A stretch of DNA of 64,000 nucleotides from Flavimarina sp. Hel_I_48 (GCF_000733945.1 NZ_JPOL01000002.1:1489001-1553000), one strand, 5' to 3'; positions 19,501-28,079 are shown, counted from the stretch's first letter. Numbers and translations are program-made. The notes: a model not told the origin generated them from the letters alone.

Positions 19501-19763
19501 CCCACATAGGTGAATTTTAAATTGGATTCTGGACTCTCAATCGTTATAGTATAATTACCATCAAAATCGGTCACAGTGCCCACAGAAGTATCATCAGCAT
19601 TTATAATGGACACTCCAGGCAGCGGCAAACCATCAGATGCCGCAGTCACGGTACCAGAAATTGTGACTTGAGCCGTCATTGAAAAACCGAAAAGTAAAAA
19701 AAGTAGTAAAACTGGAAAACGAAAAATTCCTCCCAGTTTTAAGTAGAGTAGTTGATTAATCAT
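16584..19763 (-). CDS. SusC/RagA family TonB-dependent outer membrane transporter
   Basis: This 1059-residue protein has a signal peptide ending near FSMTAQ. A CarboxypepD_reg-like domain (about 33-115, VTISGTVTAASDGLPLPGVS) is followed by the TonB-box-adjacent segment EVVVVGYGTQKRATISGSVA, the plug domain (IRIRGTNTY, VVVDGIP) and a 22-strand barrel ending in the typical aromatic residue (SLGANLTF). It imports large substrates with its SusD partner, powered by TonB. It is the promoter-proximal gene of the pair. Upstream is an AT-rich gap with a near-consensus TATATTTA on the minus strand. Confidence 0.96.
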   Translation of the reverse strand: MINQLLYLKLGGIFRFPVLLLFLLFGFSMTAQVTISGTVTAASDGLPLPGVSIINADDTSVGTVTDFDGNYTITIESPESNLKFTYVGFKTLVEAVNNRETINVALEDDVASLDEVVVVGYGTQKRATISGSVASVEGEELVKSPALNLTNTLSGRVSGLFVQQASAQPGYDNATIRIRGTNTYNNTGALVVVDGIPDRDGGLARINPADIETISVLKDASAAIYGARAANGVILITTKRGREGKPKLSYSGSYGWADPTQVPKLATAPQYAQMRNELEVYNLPVSEWTAATNAFRTSGSYTRPDGSVRPAPFTQEDIALFANGEDPYGHPNTDWFDETFQNGAPQQKHTLQLTGGSENFSYYTSLGFLKQGAYYKNSATGYEQYDIRINLDAQISEDVKVSLGVLGREEYRYYPTQSANDIFRMLTRGRPTEPAYWPNGLPGPDIENGQNPVVITTNATGYDKDKRDYFQSNGTLDINIPWVSGLSLQGTAAIDKSFKNQKVWRTPWSLYTWDGNTLGEDGLPELVKGQRGPAEPNLNQYTTNTLNILLGANATYKRTIGNHNMLLLAGIQRETTDYEGFEAYRRFFISPVIDDLFAGGPDQQNNTGSSNRAARLNYYGRFSYDYSEKYLFEFLWRYDGSYLFPEDTRYGFFPGFTGGWVITKEKFFEENDNSSFLNFLKIRGSWGQLGNDKFNDDDFPPNQFLSTYGFGNYVINNQQVITLSESKVPNPYITWEVATNIDLGVDARFLQNRINFEFDVFLNKRKDILTPPSASLPAITGITPPRQNIGEVENRGFDFSVGYNDNISDFNFGVSVNGGYAKNKIIFNDEAEGSPEWQRATGRPINSNLVYGYDGVFATQADIDAETLDYSSLVNELRPGDMKLLDYDGDGRITPDDRYRTEKNNNPTFQGGLSLTASYKNFDLSTLVQGATGGEVFLNFDEAGTIGNYPAFIYNNRWTVDNPSSVDPRITDRADQYYSNGNTYWRQNTNYLRLKNFEIGYSIPAKITEKMGIENFRVYANGTNLFTITNSVFDPEGTSASGRDYPNSKIVSLGANLTF

Positions 19764-19989
19764 AGTTTAAGGTTGGTTAGTTGTCAACGTAAATATATCA
19801 TAATATATGTTAATTAATTTAGCATTCATTAATATATTTTGAAAATATTATAAAAACCATATTCTAAATCATAAATATTTTTAAAAATGAAATAACAGAA
19901 TGCGAGATTCTTGAATTGTTAAAATACAAATATTCCCAGATACTACGCTTTTCTATTGGGTGTCCCTACCGTACTTTTAAAGAAAAAAA

Positions 19990-20799
19990 ATGAAAATGAA
20001 AAAGAAATTAGCGCTGCTCAACCTGTTTTCTGTCATCCTTGTAATTGGGGTCAATTATGCATCACAGGCATTCCGGTGGAATGATACGACGATTGGCGAT
20101 ATGAGTGCACGCTACGATAACCTGTTTACACCAGCACCGTATGCTTTTGCTATTTGGGGGGTAATTTTCTTGAGCCTTGTCGCCTATTCCGTTTTTCAGG
20201 TGCGGCGTGCTTTTTTCAGTAGTAAAGAATCTGCTTTTATTGAACAGACCGGTTATTGGTTTGCACTGGCAAACGTGCTGAATGCTGCCTGGGTGTTCGC
20301 TTTTACCTACGATTATTTGCTGTTTTCCGTAGTTATTATGCTGGGTATTCTGTTCAGTTTACTGAAAGTAGTGCTAAGCACAAATATGGAGCGCTGGGAC
20401 GCGCCCATTGCTACGATTGCATTCGTATGGTGGCCCATTTGTTTTTACTCGGGTTGGATTTCTGTTGCCACCATCGCAAATATTTCGGCTTTTTTAGCAA
20501 AATTAGACCTAAAAGGAAGCGAGCTGAACCAAATTGTATGGACTATGGTTATGATAACCGTAGCAGTATTTATAAATATTTTAATGATCAATCTGCGCAA
20601 CATGCGTGAGTTTGCAATGGTGGGCGCATGGGCACTTTTTGCGATCTTTAATAGGCACAACGGGGATTATAATGCGATTGCGTATTACGCGCTTTGTGGA
20701 AGTATACTTTTAATAATTGCTGCCGCAATTCACGGTTACAAAAACCGGGAGACCAATCCCATGGAAAAACTTAAAGAGCGACTTAATAAAAGTAAATAG
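19990..20799 (+). CDS. TspO/MBR-like tryptophan-rich membrane protein
   Basis: This 269-residue integral membrane protein has about seven hydrophobic segments. The first 15 residues start one helix (LALLNLFSVILVIGVNYAS), and the motif FTPAPYAFAIWGVIFLSL resembles the helix 2 signature of TspO/MBR (tryptophan-rich sensory) proteins. Further conserved tryptophans occur in NAAWVFAFTYDYLLFS and FVWWPICFYSGWIS. Bacteroidota members are longer than the roughly 160-residue bacterial TspO. Their ligand (porphyrin, isoprenoid or other) is not established. The gene stands alone. Confidence 0.75.
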   Translation: MKMKKKLALLNLFSVILVIGVNYASQAFRWNDTTIGDMSARYDNLFTPAPYAFAIWGVIFLSLVAYSVFQVRRAFFSSKESAFIEQTGYWFALANVLNAAWVFAFTYDYLLFSVVIMLGILFSLLKVVLSTNMERWDAPIATIAFVWWPICFYSGWISVATIANISAFLAKLDLKGSELNQIVWTMVMITVAVFINILMINLRNMREFAMVGAWALFAIFNRHNGDYNAIAYYALCGSILLIIAAAIHGYKNRETNPMEKLKERLNKSK

Positions 20800-20865
20800 C
20801 TTTGTAGTTCCTAAAAACGCTCCTAATAATTAGCTAAATTGATCGAAAATTGAGCTATATCCGAG

Positions 20866-21000
20866 GTTCTTTTGGGCATTTCCCTGTGGGCCGGGCTTTA
20901 CATTGCAATCTTTTTGGTCGTGCCTCACAAAAAGGCCTCTTCCCGGAAGGGATAGATAAGTGCATTTCAATCCCTAACGCAAAATCAATATTCAAACCAT
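20866..21000. repeat. intergenic GC-richer element, possible dispersed repeat relic
   Basis: The 364-base gap between the TspO-like gene and the disulfide oxidoreductase holds no supportable gene. Part of it is clearly GC-richer than the surrounding spacer (TGGGCCGGGCTTTACATTGC and onward) and carries the hairpin CTTTTTG/CAAAAAG around GTCGTGCCTCA, then AATCCCTAACGCAAAATC. This layout is reminiscent of noncoding repeats scattered in flavobacterial genomes. I recognise the pattern only from memory and saw no second copy in this window. Confidence 0.4.
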
Positions 21001-21079
21001 AAGGCGATTTTAAACCTAAGGCCAGTTCTGTGAGCATTTTGTTTGCGAAATCAGCGGAACCAAAATCACTTTTAAAGTC

Positions 21080-21120
21080 AAAAAAAAAAAAGACCATAAA
21101 AATAGTTTTTCGTGGTCTTT
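21080..21120 (-). terminator. terminator of the disulfide oxidoreductase gene
   Basis: On the minus strand a stem AAAGACCA/TGGTCTTT around an AT-rich loop is followed by a run of more than 8 T. It lies about 44 bases after the stop at 21164. Confidence 0.8.
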
Positions 21121-21163
21121 ATGCAATTTTCTGTGTTCTTGTATCTTTATTCTTTACTCTAAA

Positions 21164-22516
21164 TTAAATCATCGCTTTCATGTCCCCTCCCCAGGTGGGG
21201 TATGTGAGCGGCAAACCTTTTAAGGTTCCCGTATCCAGTTTGCCCACCATGGCCAGCACAAATAAATTAATGGTTTCGCCAGCGTCAGGACTTAGAAGGT
21301 GCGCTCCAAGGATCTGGCCGGTATTTTTATCAACCAGGGTTTTAAAAGCATAACGAGGCGCATTTATGTGTTTGGCATTGTACCAGTCTGGTACGTTTTC
21401 TTCTTTTACATTAAAATCGTGACCCGCTTCCTTGGCCTCTTTTTCATTCATTCCTACGGTGGCCAACTGTGGTTGCGTAAAAACAACGGAGGGCGTGGGT
21501 GGAATCTCGAGTTCCAGATGGTTTCCCTTGAGAATATTTTTAGCGACAATGCGGCCTTCCTGACCAGAAAATGGCGTGAGCGGCAGAGTGCCACTGGCGG
21601 AAACATCACCGCATGCATACACTTTGGGATTAGACGTGCTCTGTAAAAAAGAATTTACGGTGATTCCTCCTTTCTCATACGCAACATTTCCTTTTTCCAG
21701 ATTAAGCGCTGCTGTTGCCGGGATTCTACCAGCGGTATTAAAAACCAATTCCGCTTTTACCTCAACTTCCTTTTCGTCCTGTTCCGTACTTACGCGGAAA
21801 TTTTTAGTGAGTTTTTCAATGCTCTTAACATCGGCATTCATTATAAATTTGATACCTAATTTCTCTGAATCTTCTTTTAAATACTCGGCAAGTTGCGCAT
21901 CAAAACCATTCAGTATTTTATCAGAACGTTCTATCACGGTAACTTTAACGCCACAACGCGCGGCGATATGGGCAAATTCCATCCCAATATAGCCCGCTCC
22001 TATAAATATCATACTTTCCGGCAGTTCAGATAGTTCTAGAAAATCATCACTGGTAAGTACATGTTCGCGTCCAGAAATTTTCAATTCCATAGGAACATGG
22101 CCGGTAGCGATAACAATTTTTTTTGCTTTGACCGTTTTACCTTCTACGGAAAGGGTTTCCTCATCAATAAATTCTGGGGATTGATGGTACATTTTTATTC
22201 CTTCCTTTTTGAGGGCACGCTCTGTTGTAAATGGAACGGGATCAACAAAGGTTTCTTTAAAGGCCATTAAGTCTTTCCAGTTTACTTTCGGTGGATTTTC
22301 AATGCCCTTCCCTTCCAGATTACGTGCGTGCTGTAAGACTTGTGTCACTCCCACGAGTACCTTTTTAGGATCGCAGCCCCGGTTTGCACAGGTACCTCCA
22401 TATTCACGATTGTCTGCAATGGCGACGCGCATTCCTGCTTCTGCCGCGGCATCAGCAACTTTTTTTCCGGCAGAGCCGGTTCCTATTACAAAAACATCGT
22501 ATTCTTCAACAGCCAT
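21164..22516 (-). CDS. FAD-dependent pyridine nucleotide-disulfide oxidoreductase (glutathione reductase/Lpd-like)
   Basis: This 450-residue protein has an FAD-binding GTGSAG at 12-17 and the redox-active pair C43/C48 in GGTCANRGCDPKK. The NAD(P) site is MIFIGAGYIGMEFAHIAARC, and a second FAD motif reads VYACGDVSASGTLPLTPFSG. The dimerisation domain is present, but the usual HPTxxE catalytic His/Glu pair is replaced by TYPTWGGDM at the C-terminus. So it is unlikely to be the standard Lpd E3 or glutathione reductase. It is nearer to uncharacterised mercuric-reductase/Lpd-like members. It ends at a strong terminator and starts at the only good ATG. Confidence 0.88.
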   Translation of the reverse strand: MAVEEYDVFVIGTGSAGKKVADAAAEAGMRVAIADNREYGGTCANRGCDPKKVLVGVTQVLQHARNLEGKGIENPPKVNWKDLMAFKETFVDPVPFTTERALKKEGIKMYHQSPEFIDEETLSVEGKTVKAKKIVIATGHVPMELKISGREHVLTSDDFLELSELPESMIFIGAGYIGMEFAHIAARCGVKVTVIERSDKILNGFDAQLAEYLKEDSEKLGIKFIMNADVKSIEKLTKNFRVSTEQDEKEVEVKAELVFNTAGRIPATAALNLEKGNVAYEKGGITVNSFLQSTSNPKVYACGDVSASGTLPLTPFSGQEGRIVAKNILKGNHLELEIPPTPSVVFTQPQLATVGMNEKEAKEAGHDFNVKEENVPDWYNAKHINAPRYAFKTLVDKNTGQILGAHLLSPDAGETINLFVLAMVGKLDTGTLKGLPLTYPTWGGDMKAMI

Positions 22517-22651
22517 AATTGTTTCTATTCTCTATTAGTATTTTTATTCCCAACTATGATACCCGCTATTCAGAATTCATTTCAAAATCCCAGTAATTTT
22601 ACGTGATGAAAACCTGAAAAACGTTTATGTTGGGGCGTATTAAATTAAAAC

Positions 22652-23437
22652 TTAATAAATCGTCTTTACCACACCACCATCTACACGTAGGGAAGCGCCA
22701 TTAGTTGCAGAAGATAACGGACTGGCAATATAGGCAACCATGTTTGCGACTTCCTGGGTTTCGGCAAAACGCTGAATCAAGGACGTGGGACGCGCCTTGC
22801 TAAAGAATTCCTCTTCCACTTTCTTACGGTCGCCGCCTTCATCCAGACCGGTCATTTCCTGTACACCTTCTGAAAATGTGGGGCCGGGCAATACACTGTT
22901 TACGGTAACATTAGTGCCTTTTGTGATTTCGGCCAGGCCTCTGGAAATTGCGAGTTGGGCGGTTTTCGTCATTCCGTAATGTACCATTTCTACCGGGATA
23001 TTTACTCCGCTCTCGCTACTTATAAAAATGATTCGGCCCCAGTCCTTTTTAAGCATTTTAGGCAAAAAAGCACGGGATAAACGCACACCGCTCATTACGT
23101 TTACGTCGTAAAAACGTTGCCATTCGCTGTCTGGAATTTCCATAAAATCAGTCTCGCCAAACACACCTATATTGTTGATAAGAATATCAACTTCATCCAG
23201 TTCTTCAATGAGCTTTTCAACCGTTGCTATCTCGCTAAAATCACAGACAATCCCTGTCACATTTCCGTCAGGAACTTCCTTTAGAATCTCCTTTTTTGCC
23301 TTTTCTATTGATTCCGGGCTCCGGCCATTGATTATGACCTCGGCACCTTCTTCGGCAAGCGTTTTTGCGATCGCTTTTCCTATTCCCTTCGTGGAGCCAG
23401 ATATAAAGGCCCTTTTATTTTTGAGTTTTAAATCCAT
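22652..23437 (-). CDS. SDR family NAD(P)-dependent oxidoreductase
   Basis: This is a 261-residue protein from the ATG at 23437; an in-frame TTG lies one codon upstream. The nucleotide motif is GSTKGIGKA (about 14-22) and the catalytic signature is FISSESG with MVHYGMTKTA (YxxxK). The NNIG motif appears as ILINNIG. The C-terminal SATNGASLRVDGG is typical of classical SDRs that reduce or oxidise small carbonyl or hydroxyl substrates. It overlaps the upstream DoxX gene by 23 bases on the same strand, so the two are translationally coupled. Confidence 0.9.
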   Translation of the reverse strand: MDLKLKNKRAFISGSTKGIGKAIAKTLAEEGAEVIINGRSPESIEKAKKEILKEVPDGNVTGIVCDFSEIATVEKLIEELDEVDILINNIGVFGETDFMEIPDSEWQRFYDVNVMSGVRLSRAFLPKMLKKDWGRIIFISSESGVNIPVEMVHYGMTKTAQLAISRGLAEITKGTNVTVNSVLPGPTFSEGVQEMTGLDEGGDRKKVEEEFFSKARPTSLIQRFAETQEVANMVAYIASPLSSATNGASLRVDGGVVKTIY

Positions 23438-23849
23438 CAATTATTTTTCTTTGCTTGCTATCTAATGCAAGTGCGTTATGTTCTAAATTTTTTAAAAGTA
23501 TAAAAAAGAAAAGCGCGTAAACCATTTGTGATCCTACGCCCATCCAGTCTTCTTTGATGCCGGAACCAAAAATAAGCACCGCGATCAAAATTGCCCCTGC
23601 AGCGGCAAAAAATCGGGTTTTTAAGCCCAAAATTAGCGCTAAACCAATACTAAATTCAATAAACGGAAGCGTATACGCAAAGCCAGAAACAAGAACTTCT
23701 GGCAAATAAGTTCCTTTAAACCCTTCAACAACATGCGCTACAAAAGAGGAAAGTTTAGGGATTCGTATCAAGCCATGAATAAACAAATTTATCCCAATGG
23801 TAATTCGTGCCAGTAAAAACGCAAGTTGATCGTTAGATAGTTTTTTCAT
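23415..23849 (-). CDS. DoxX family membrane protein
   Basis: This 144-residue protein has four hydrophobic helices. The DoxX-type start is LAFLLARITIGINLFIHGLI, with FAYTLPFIEFSIGLALILGL in the middle. DoxX-like proteins are small inner-membrane proteins linked to redox or thiol homeostasis, and their biochemical activity is not settled. It is the first gene of a two-gene unit with the SDR enzyme. The disulfide oxidoreductase follows further downstream on the same strand, a setting that supports a redox role. Confidence 0.85.
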   Translation of the reverse strand: MKKLSNDQLAFLLARITIGINLFIHGLIRIPKLSSFVAHVVEGFKGTYLPEVLVSGFAYTLPFIEFSIGLALILGLKTRFFAAAGAILIAVLIFGSGIKEDWMGVGSQMVYALFFFILLKNLEHNALALDSKQRKIIDGFKTQK

Positions 23850-24034
23850 ATGCCGTTGATGCCTTGTATATAGAAACTAAATAGAATTTAGATGTCTTTT
23901 AAGCAGTTAGCTAAAGTACCCAAGGCAAGTCGTAAAGCCTGTTAGTAAAATGGTAAAAAACAACTTTCATTTTTCCTGAACGAGCTTTTGCATTCCTTAA
24001 CAAAAAAAGGGTTTTCTAATTTAGCGATTCGCTT

Positions 24035-24042
24035 TACCTTTG
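24035..24042 (+). promoter_or_regulatory. candidate -7 box (TACCTTTG) of mfd
   Basis: TACCTTTG fits TAnnTTTG and lies only 8 bases before the mfd ATG. Transcription from it would give a very short or absent leader. No TTG is evident at the -33 distance. Confidence 0.5.
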
Positions 24043-24049
24043 CGCCCGA

Positions 24050-27000
24050 ATGGCGAAAACCAAAATAAATCAGCACTTTGCACAGCTCCCGCAACTGCAG
24101 GATCTGCAAACTGCCATTGCCAAGCCCCAAAACAGGCTTGCCGTAAATGGCCTTATAGGCTCTGCGCTTTCCTTTGTGCTGGCAGAAAGTTTTAAAACTT
24201 CGGAAAAACCGTTTCTGGTCATATTAACTGATAAGGAAGAGGCGGCCTATTTTCTCAATGATCTGGAAAACCTGATCAATTCAGGAAAGAAAAAGCAGCA
24301 TGATGTACTTTTTTATCCCGGGAGCTACCGTCGTCCTTATCAGATCGAAGAAACTGATAATGCCAATGTACTGTTGCGGGCAGAGGTGCTCAACCGCATC
24401 AACTCCCGTAAAAAACCAGCACTGATCGTAACTTATCCCGACGCGCTTTTTGAGCAGGTGGTCACCCGAAAAGAACTGGACAAAAGCACGCTTAAAGTTG
24501 GCGTCAACGACAAATTATCCCTTGATTTTGTAAATGAAATGCTCTTTGAATATAAGTTCAAAAGAGCCGATTTTGTTACAGAACCGGGAGAATTTTCGGT
24601 GCGTGGGGGGATTATTGACGTGTTTTCCTTTTCTCATGATGAGCCGTACCGCATCGAGTTTTTTGGTGATGTGGTAGACAGCATCCGTACGTTTGATGTG
24701 GAGACACAACTTTCTACGGGACAGCAAAAAAAGATTTCCGTAATGCCTAATGTGGAAAGCAAGCACATTCAGGAAACGCGCGAGAGTTTTCTCAATTATA
24801 TTTCCCCTGAAACCGTTGTATTTACGCAAAGTCTGGAACAGATAGCTTCTCGCATTGATACCAATTTTGAAAAGGCGAAAGAAGCTTTTGCTAAATTATC
24901 TGGCGAGATCAAGCACAATGCCCCAGAAGAATTGTTTTGCGACTCTAAACAAATTACCCGGCAATTACTTGATTTTACGCTTGTGGAATTAGGCAATTCA
25001 ACCATAAACCTCAATGCATCAAAAACCACAGAGGAGATTGTTTTTGATCAGCAGCCACAGCCTTCTTTTAATAAGCAGTTTGACCTGCTGATTGAAAACC
25101 TGAACGAAAATGCAGAAAATGGGTATCGTAATTACATTTTCTGCGTAAGTGAACAACAGGCCAAGCGTTTTCACGATATTTTTGATGATGCCAAGCAACA
25201 GGTAAAACAATTTGAAACGGTGATTTTGCCACTATATCGCGGTTTTATAGATGACACGCTAAAAATTACCTGCTATACAGATCATCAGATTTTTGAACGT
25301 TACCATAAATTCAATTTAAAGGACGGTTACGCTAAAAAGCAGGCGATTACGCTTAAAGAACTTACCAGTTTGCAAGTGGGCGATTATGTAACCCATATTG
25401 ATCACGGTATCGGTAAATTTGGTGGTCTTCAGAAAATTGATGTGGAAGGTAAAAAGCAGGAAGCCATTAAACTTATTTACGGGGAGCGGGACATCCTCTA
25501 CCTCAGTATTCACTCGCTACATAAGATCACCAAGTTTAACGGTAAAGATGGCAAAACCCCCCAGATCTACAAACTGGGAAGTGGCGCGTGGAAAAAGCTC
25601 AAACAAAAGACAAAGACCAAGGTCAAGGATATCGCCTTTAACCTGATCAAGCTTTACGCAAAACGCAAGCTGCAAAAAGGACACGCCTTTGGCCCAGATA
25701 CGCATTTGCAGCACGAACTCGAAGCGAGCTTTATTTATGAGGATACGCCAGATCAAAGCAGTGCCACGGAAGCTATAAAAGCAGATATGGAAAGTCCACG
25801 CCCCATGGACCGCCTGGTTTGCGGTGACGTGGGTTTCGGTAAAACTGAAGTTGCCATTCGGGCTGCATTTAAAGCGGTGGATAATGGCAAACAGGTCGCC
25901 ATTCTCGTACCCACAACCATTCTTGCTTTTCAGCACCACCAGACTTTTGAAGAACGTTTAAAGGAATTTCCTATACGGGTGGATTACCTGAACCGTTTTC
26001 GTACCGCGAAAGAAAAAAGGGAAACCCTGGCAGATCTTGAAGCCGGGAAAGTGGATATTATCATAGGTACCCACCAGCTCACCAATAAAAAAGTAAAATT
26101 CAAAGATCTTGGCCTGCTCGTGGTTGATGAGGAACAAAAATTTGGCGTTTCCGTTAAAGACAAACTGAAAACCATAAGTGAAAATGTAGATACGCTCACG
26201 CTTACCGCGACGCCCATACCACGTACGTTACAGTTCAGCTTGATGGCGGCGCGCGATCTTAGTACGATTACCACGGCCCCGCCCAATAGATATCCTATCG
26301 AAACGCATGTGGTTCGGTTTTCAGAAGAAACCATGCGCGACGCTATTTCATATGAAATACAACGCGGCGGACAGGTATTTTTTATCCATAACCGCATTGA
26401 AAATATCAAGGAAGTTGCCGGTATGATCCAGCGGCTTGTCCCTGATGCAAAAGTGGGTGTGGGCCACGGCCAAATGGAAGGTAAAAAGCTGGAAACACTC
26501 ATGCTGAAGTTCATCAATGGCGAATTTGATGTGCTTGTTTCTACCACAATTGTAGAAAGCGGTCTCGATGTGCCGAATGCAAATACTATTTTTATCAATA
26601 ATGCCAATAATTTTGGCCTTTCAGACCTGCACCAGATGCGTGGAAGGGTGGGACGTAGCAATAAAAAGGCATTTTGCTATTTCATTACGCCGCCACTTTC
26701 TGCAATGACTGATGAGGCGCGCAAACGCATGACCGCGCTGGAACAATTTTCCAGTTTGGGAAGTGGTTTCAATATCGCCATGAAGGATCTTGAAATACGC
26801 GGTGCCGGTGATCTGCTGGGCGGCGAGCAAAGTGGTTTTATCAATGAAATAGGATTTGATACGTACCAGAAAATCCTTAACGAAGCTATTGACGAACTAA
26901 AAGAACATGAGTTTGCAGACCTTTATGAAGAGCAAAACAAAGCTGAAGATAAAGAGTATGTAAAAGACATGGTTATTGATACCGATTTCTCCCTGCTCTT

Positions 27001-27451
27001 TCCAGATGATTACATCAACAATATTTCTGAGCGTTTGAAACTGTATACAGAACTTAACGACCTTAAAACCGATGAGCAACTGGCCGAATTTCAGACGAAA
27101 CTTGTTGACCGTTTTGGGGAATTGCCACCGCAAGCGGAAGATTTACTGAATTCTGTACGTATCAAATGGATTGCCACCGCTTCTGGAATTGAGAAAATAA
27201 CCATGAAAAAAGGCAAATTGCTGGGCTTTTTCCTGGCAGATCAACAATCTGCTTTTTATCAAAGTCCGGGATTTTCACGTATTCTCCAGTACGTACAGAC
27301 GCACTCCAACCAGGTAACTTTAAAAGAGAAGAAAACCCGCAGCGGACTACGTTTATTGCTTAGCATTCCTGGTATTACTTCTGTAAACAAAGCGCTGAAA
27401 ATTCTCTCGCCTTTAAGGAAAGTTCAGGAAGTAGCTGAAAACGCGGAATAA
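24050..27451 (+). CDS. mfd: transcription-repair coupling factor Mfd
   Basis: This 1133-residue protein has full family length. The N-terminal UvrB-homologous domains come first, then the RNA-polymerase-interacting module (SLQVGDYVTHIDHGIGKFGG). The RecG-like translocase has Walker A GDVGFGKTE near residue 592, DEEQ near 693 (VVDEEQKFGVS), TATPIPRTL, and VESGLDVPNANT with QMRGRVGRS. The C-terminal TRCF domain ends the protein. Mfd removes RNA polymerase stalled at lesions and recruits UvrA. Inserts and gaps look normal. The gene is monocistronic, and a small C-rich tract follows its stop. Confidence 0.97.
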   Translation: MAKTKINQHFAQLPQLQDLQTAIAKPQNRLAVNGLIGSALSFVLAESFKTSEKPFLVILTDKEEAAYFLNDLENLINSGKKKQHDVLFYPGSYRRPYQIEETDNANVLLRAEVLNRINSRKKPALIVTYPDALFEQVVTRKELDKSTLKVGVNDKLSLDFVNEMLFEYKFKRADFVTEPGEFSVRGGIIDVFSFSHDEPYRIEFFGDVVDSIRTFDVETQLSTGQQKKISVMPNVESKHIQETRESFLNYISPETVVFTQSLEQIASRIDTNFEKAKEAFAKLSGEIKHNAPEELFCDSKQITRQLLDFTLVELGNSTINLNASKTTEEIVFDQQPQPSFNKQFDLLIENLNENAENGYRNYIFCVSEQQAKRFHDIFDDAKQQVKQFETVILPLYRGFIDDTLKITCYTDHQIFERYHKFNLKDGYAKKQAITLKELTSLQVGDYVTHIDHGIGKFGGLQKIDVEGKKQEAIKLIYGERDILYLSIHSLHKITKFNGKDGKTPQIYKLGSGAWKKLKQKTKTKVKDIAFNLIKLYAKRKLQKGHAFGPDTHLQHELEASFIYEDTPDQSSATEAIKADMESPRPMDRLVCGDVGFGKTEVAIRAAFKAVDNGKQVAILVPTTILAFQHHQTFEERLKEFPIRVDYLNRFRTAKEKRETLADLEAGKVDIIIGTHQLTNKKVKFKDLGLLVVDEEQKFGVSVKDKLKTISENVDTLTLTATPIPRTLQFSLMAARDLSTITTAPPNRYPIETHVVRFSEETMRDAISYEIQRGGQVFFIHNRIENIKEVAGMIQRLVPDAKVGVGHGQMEGKKLETLMLKFINGEFDVLVSTTIVESGLDVPNANTIFINNANNFGLSDLHQMRGRVGRSNKKAFCYFITPPLSAMTDEARKRMTALEQFSSLGSGFNIAMKDLEIRGAGDLLGGEQSGFINEIGFDTYQKILNEAIDELKEHEFADLYEEQNKAEDKEYVKDMVIDTDFSLLFPDDYINNISERLKLYTELNDLKTDEQLAEFQTKLVDRFGELPPQAEDLLNSVRIKWIATASGIEKITMKKGKLLGFFLADQQSAFYQSPGFSRILQYVQTHSNQVTLKEKKTRSGLRLLLSIPGITSVNKALKILSPLRKVQEVAENAE

Positions 27452-27454
27452 AAT

Positions 27455-27474
27455 CTCTCTTCCCAGGGAGGGGA
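27455..27474. repeat. short C-rich repeat remnant after mfd
   Basis: CTCTTCCCAGGGAGGGGAGT follows the mfd stop within a few bases and can form a small stem. It looks like one truncated arm of the C-rich doublet family. Confidence 0.4.
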
Positions 27475-27647
27475 GTACTTCAAAGTCAGATTTTTCGGTA
27501 ATTTTCGGTATGAAATGGCGAAAAGTATATTTGAAATGCAATTCGGTATAGAATTTTTAAGCTGAATTTATTTTGTTCTCAAACGCTAAATTCAGGTTCA
27601 GAGTTGATAGTAAAGCAATTAAGCTTCCATAGTTATTTCCAGATGCG

Positions 27648-27668
27648 ATCCTGAAACAAGTTCAGGAT
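27648..27668. repeat. CTGAA-palindrome repeat, copy 1
   Basis: The near-perfect 21-base palindrome ATCCTGAAACAAGTTCAGGA(T) is preceded by GATGCG. It belongs to the same family as the copies at 31638-31658 and 31699-31719, in the gap between convergent mfd and yraN. Confidence 0.65.
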
Positions 27669-27693
27669 GAAGAAAGGAACTATGAAAAACCGT

Positions 27694-28050
27694 TTAAAAA
27701 TGGTAAAAAGCATCTTCAAAATGCTCTAATTTTTCCCGGTTTTTGTTCTTTAGCACAGCGATAATATCAAAGCGCGCTTCCAGATCCAGATCGTTGGACA
27801 CAATATATTCATTTGCCGCTTTTACTAGCAATTTGATTTTTGACGGAGTTACAAAATCCTGCGGATCGCCAAAAAAGTCGGAATTGCGCGTTTTTACTTC
27901 ACAAATGATCAATATTTCGCCCTTTTGGGCAATTATATCGATTTCCGCCTTGGCAAAAAACCAATTACGCTCCAAGATTTTATAACCTTTTTTGAGCAAA
28001 TAATCAGCGGCAAAGACCTCTCCCCATTTCCCGAGTTCGTTGTGGTTCAT
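27694..28050 (-). CDS. YraN family protein (UPF0102, nuclease fold)
   Basis: This is a 118-residue protein from the ATG at 28050 (MNHNELGKWGEVFAADYL), which aligns with family N-termini. The ORF stays open to 28086, but the upstream codons lie partly in a palindromic repeat, so the longer form is unlikely. The restriction-endonuclease-like core is visible as AEIDIIAQKGEILIICEVKTR, with D, E and K of the D-x(n)-ExK motif. YraN proteins are widespread and have no proven substrate, although a Holliday-junction-resolvase-like fold is known. It is close upstream of the LD-carboxypeptidase on the same strand. Confidence 0.9.
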   Translation of the reverse strand: MNHNELGKWGEVFAADYLLKKGYKILERNWFFAKAEIDIIAQKGEILIICEVKTRNSDFFGDPQDFVTPSKIKLLVKAANEYIVSNDLDLEARFDIIAVLKNKNREKLEHFEDAFYHF

Positions 28051-28079
28051 GATTCTGAATTTATTCTTTTGTGACATGA

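Noticed and set aside
20855..21097. 80-codon minus-strand ORF
   Set aside because: Its start lies inside the oligo-A/T part of a terminator, its composition (poly-Phe start, Arg/Cys/Lys-rich end) is not protein-like, and it spans a probable noncoding repeat relic.
25984..26661. 225-codon minus-strand ORF inside mfd
   Set aside because: It is fully antisense to the conserved translocase domain of Mfd, is Ser/Arg-rich as expected of a shadow frame, and has no family motif.
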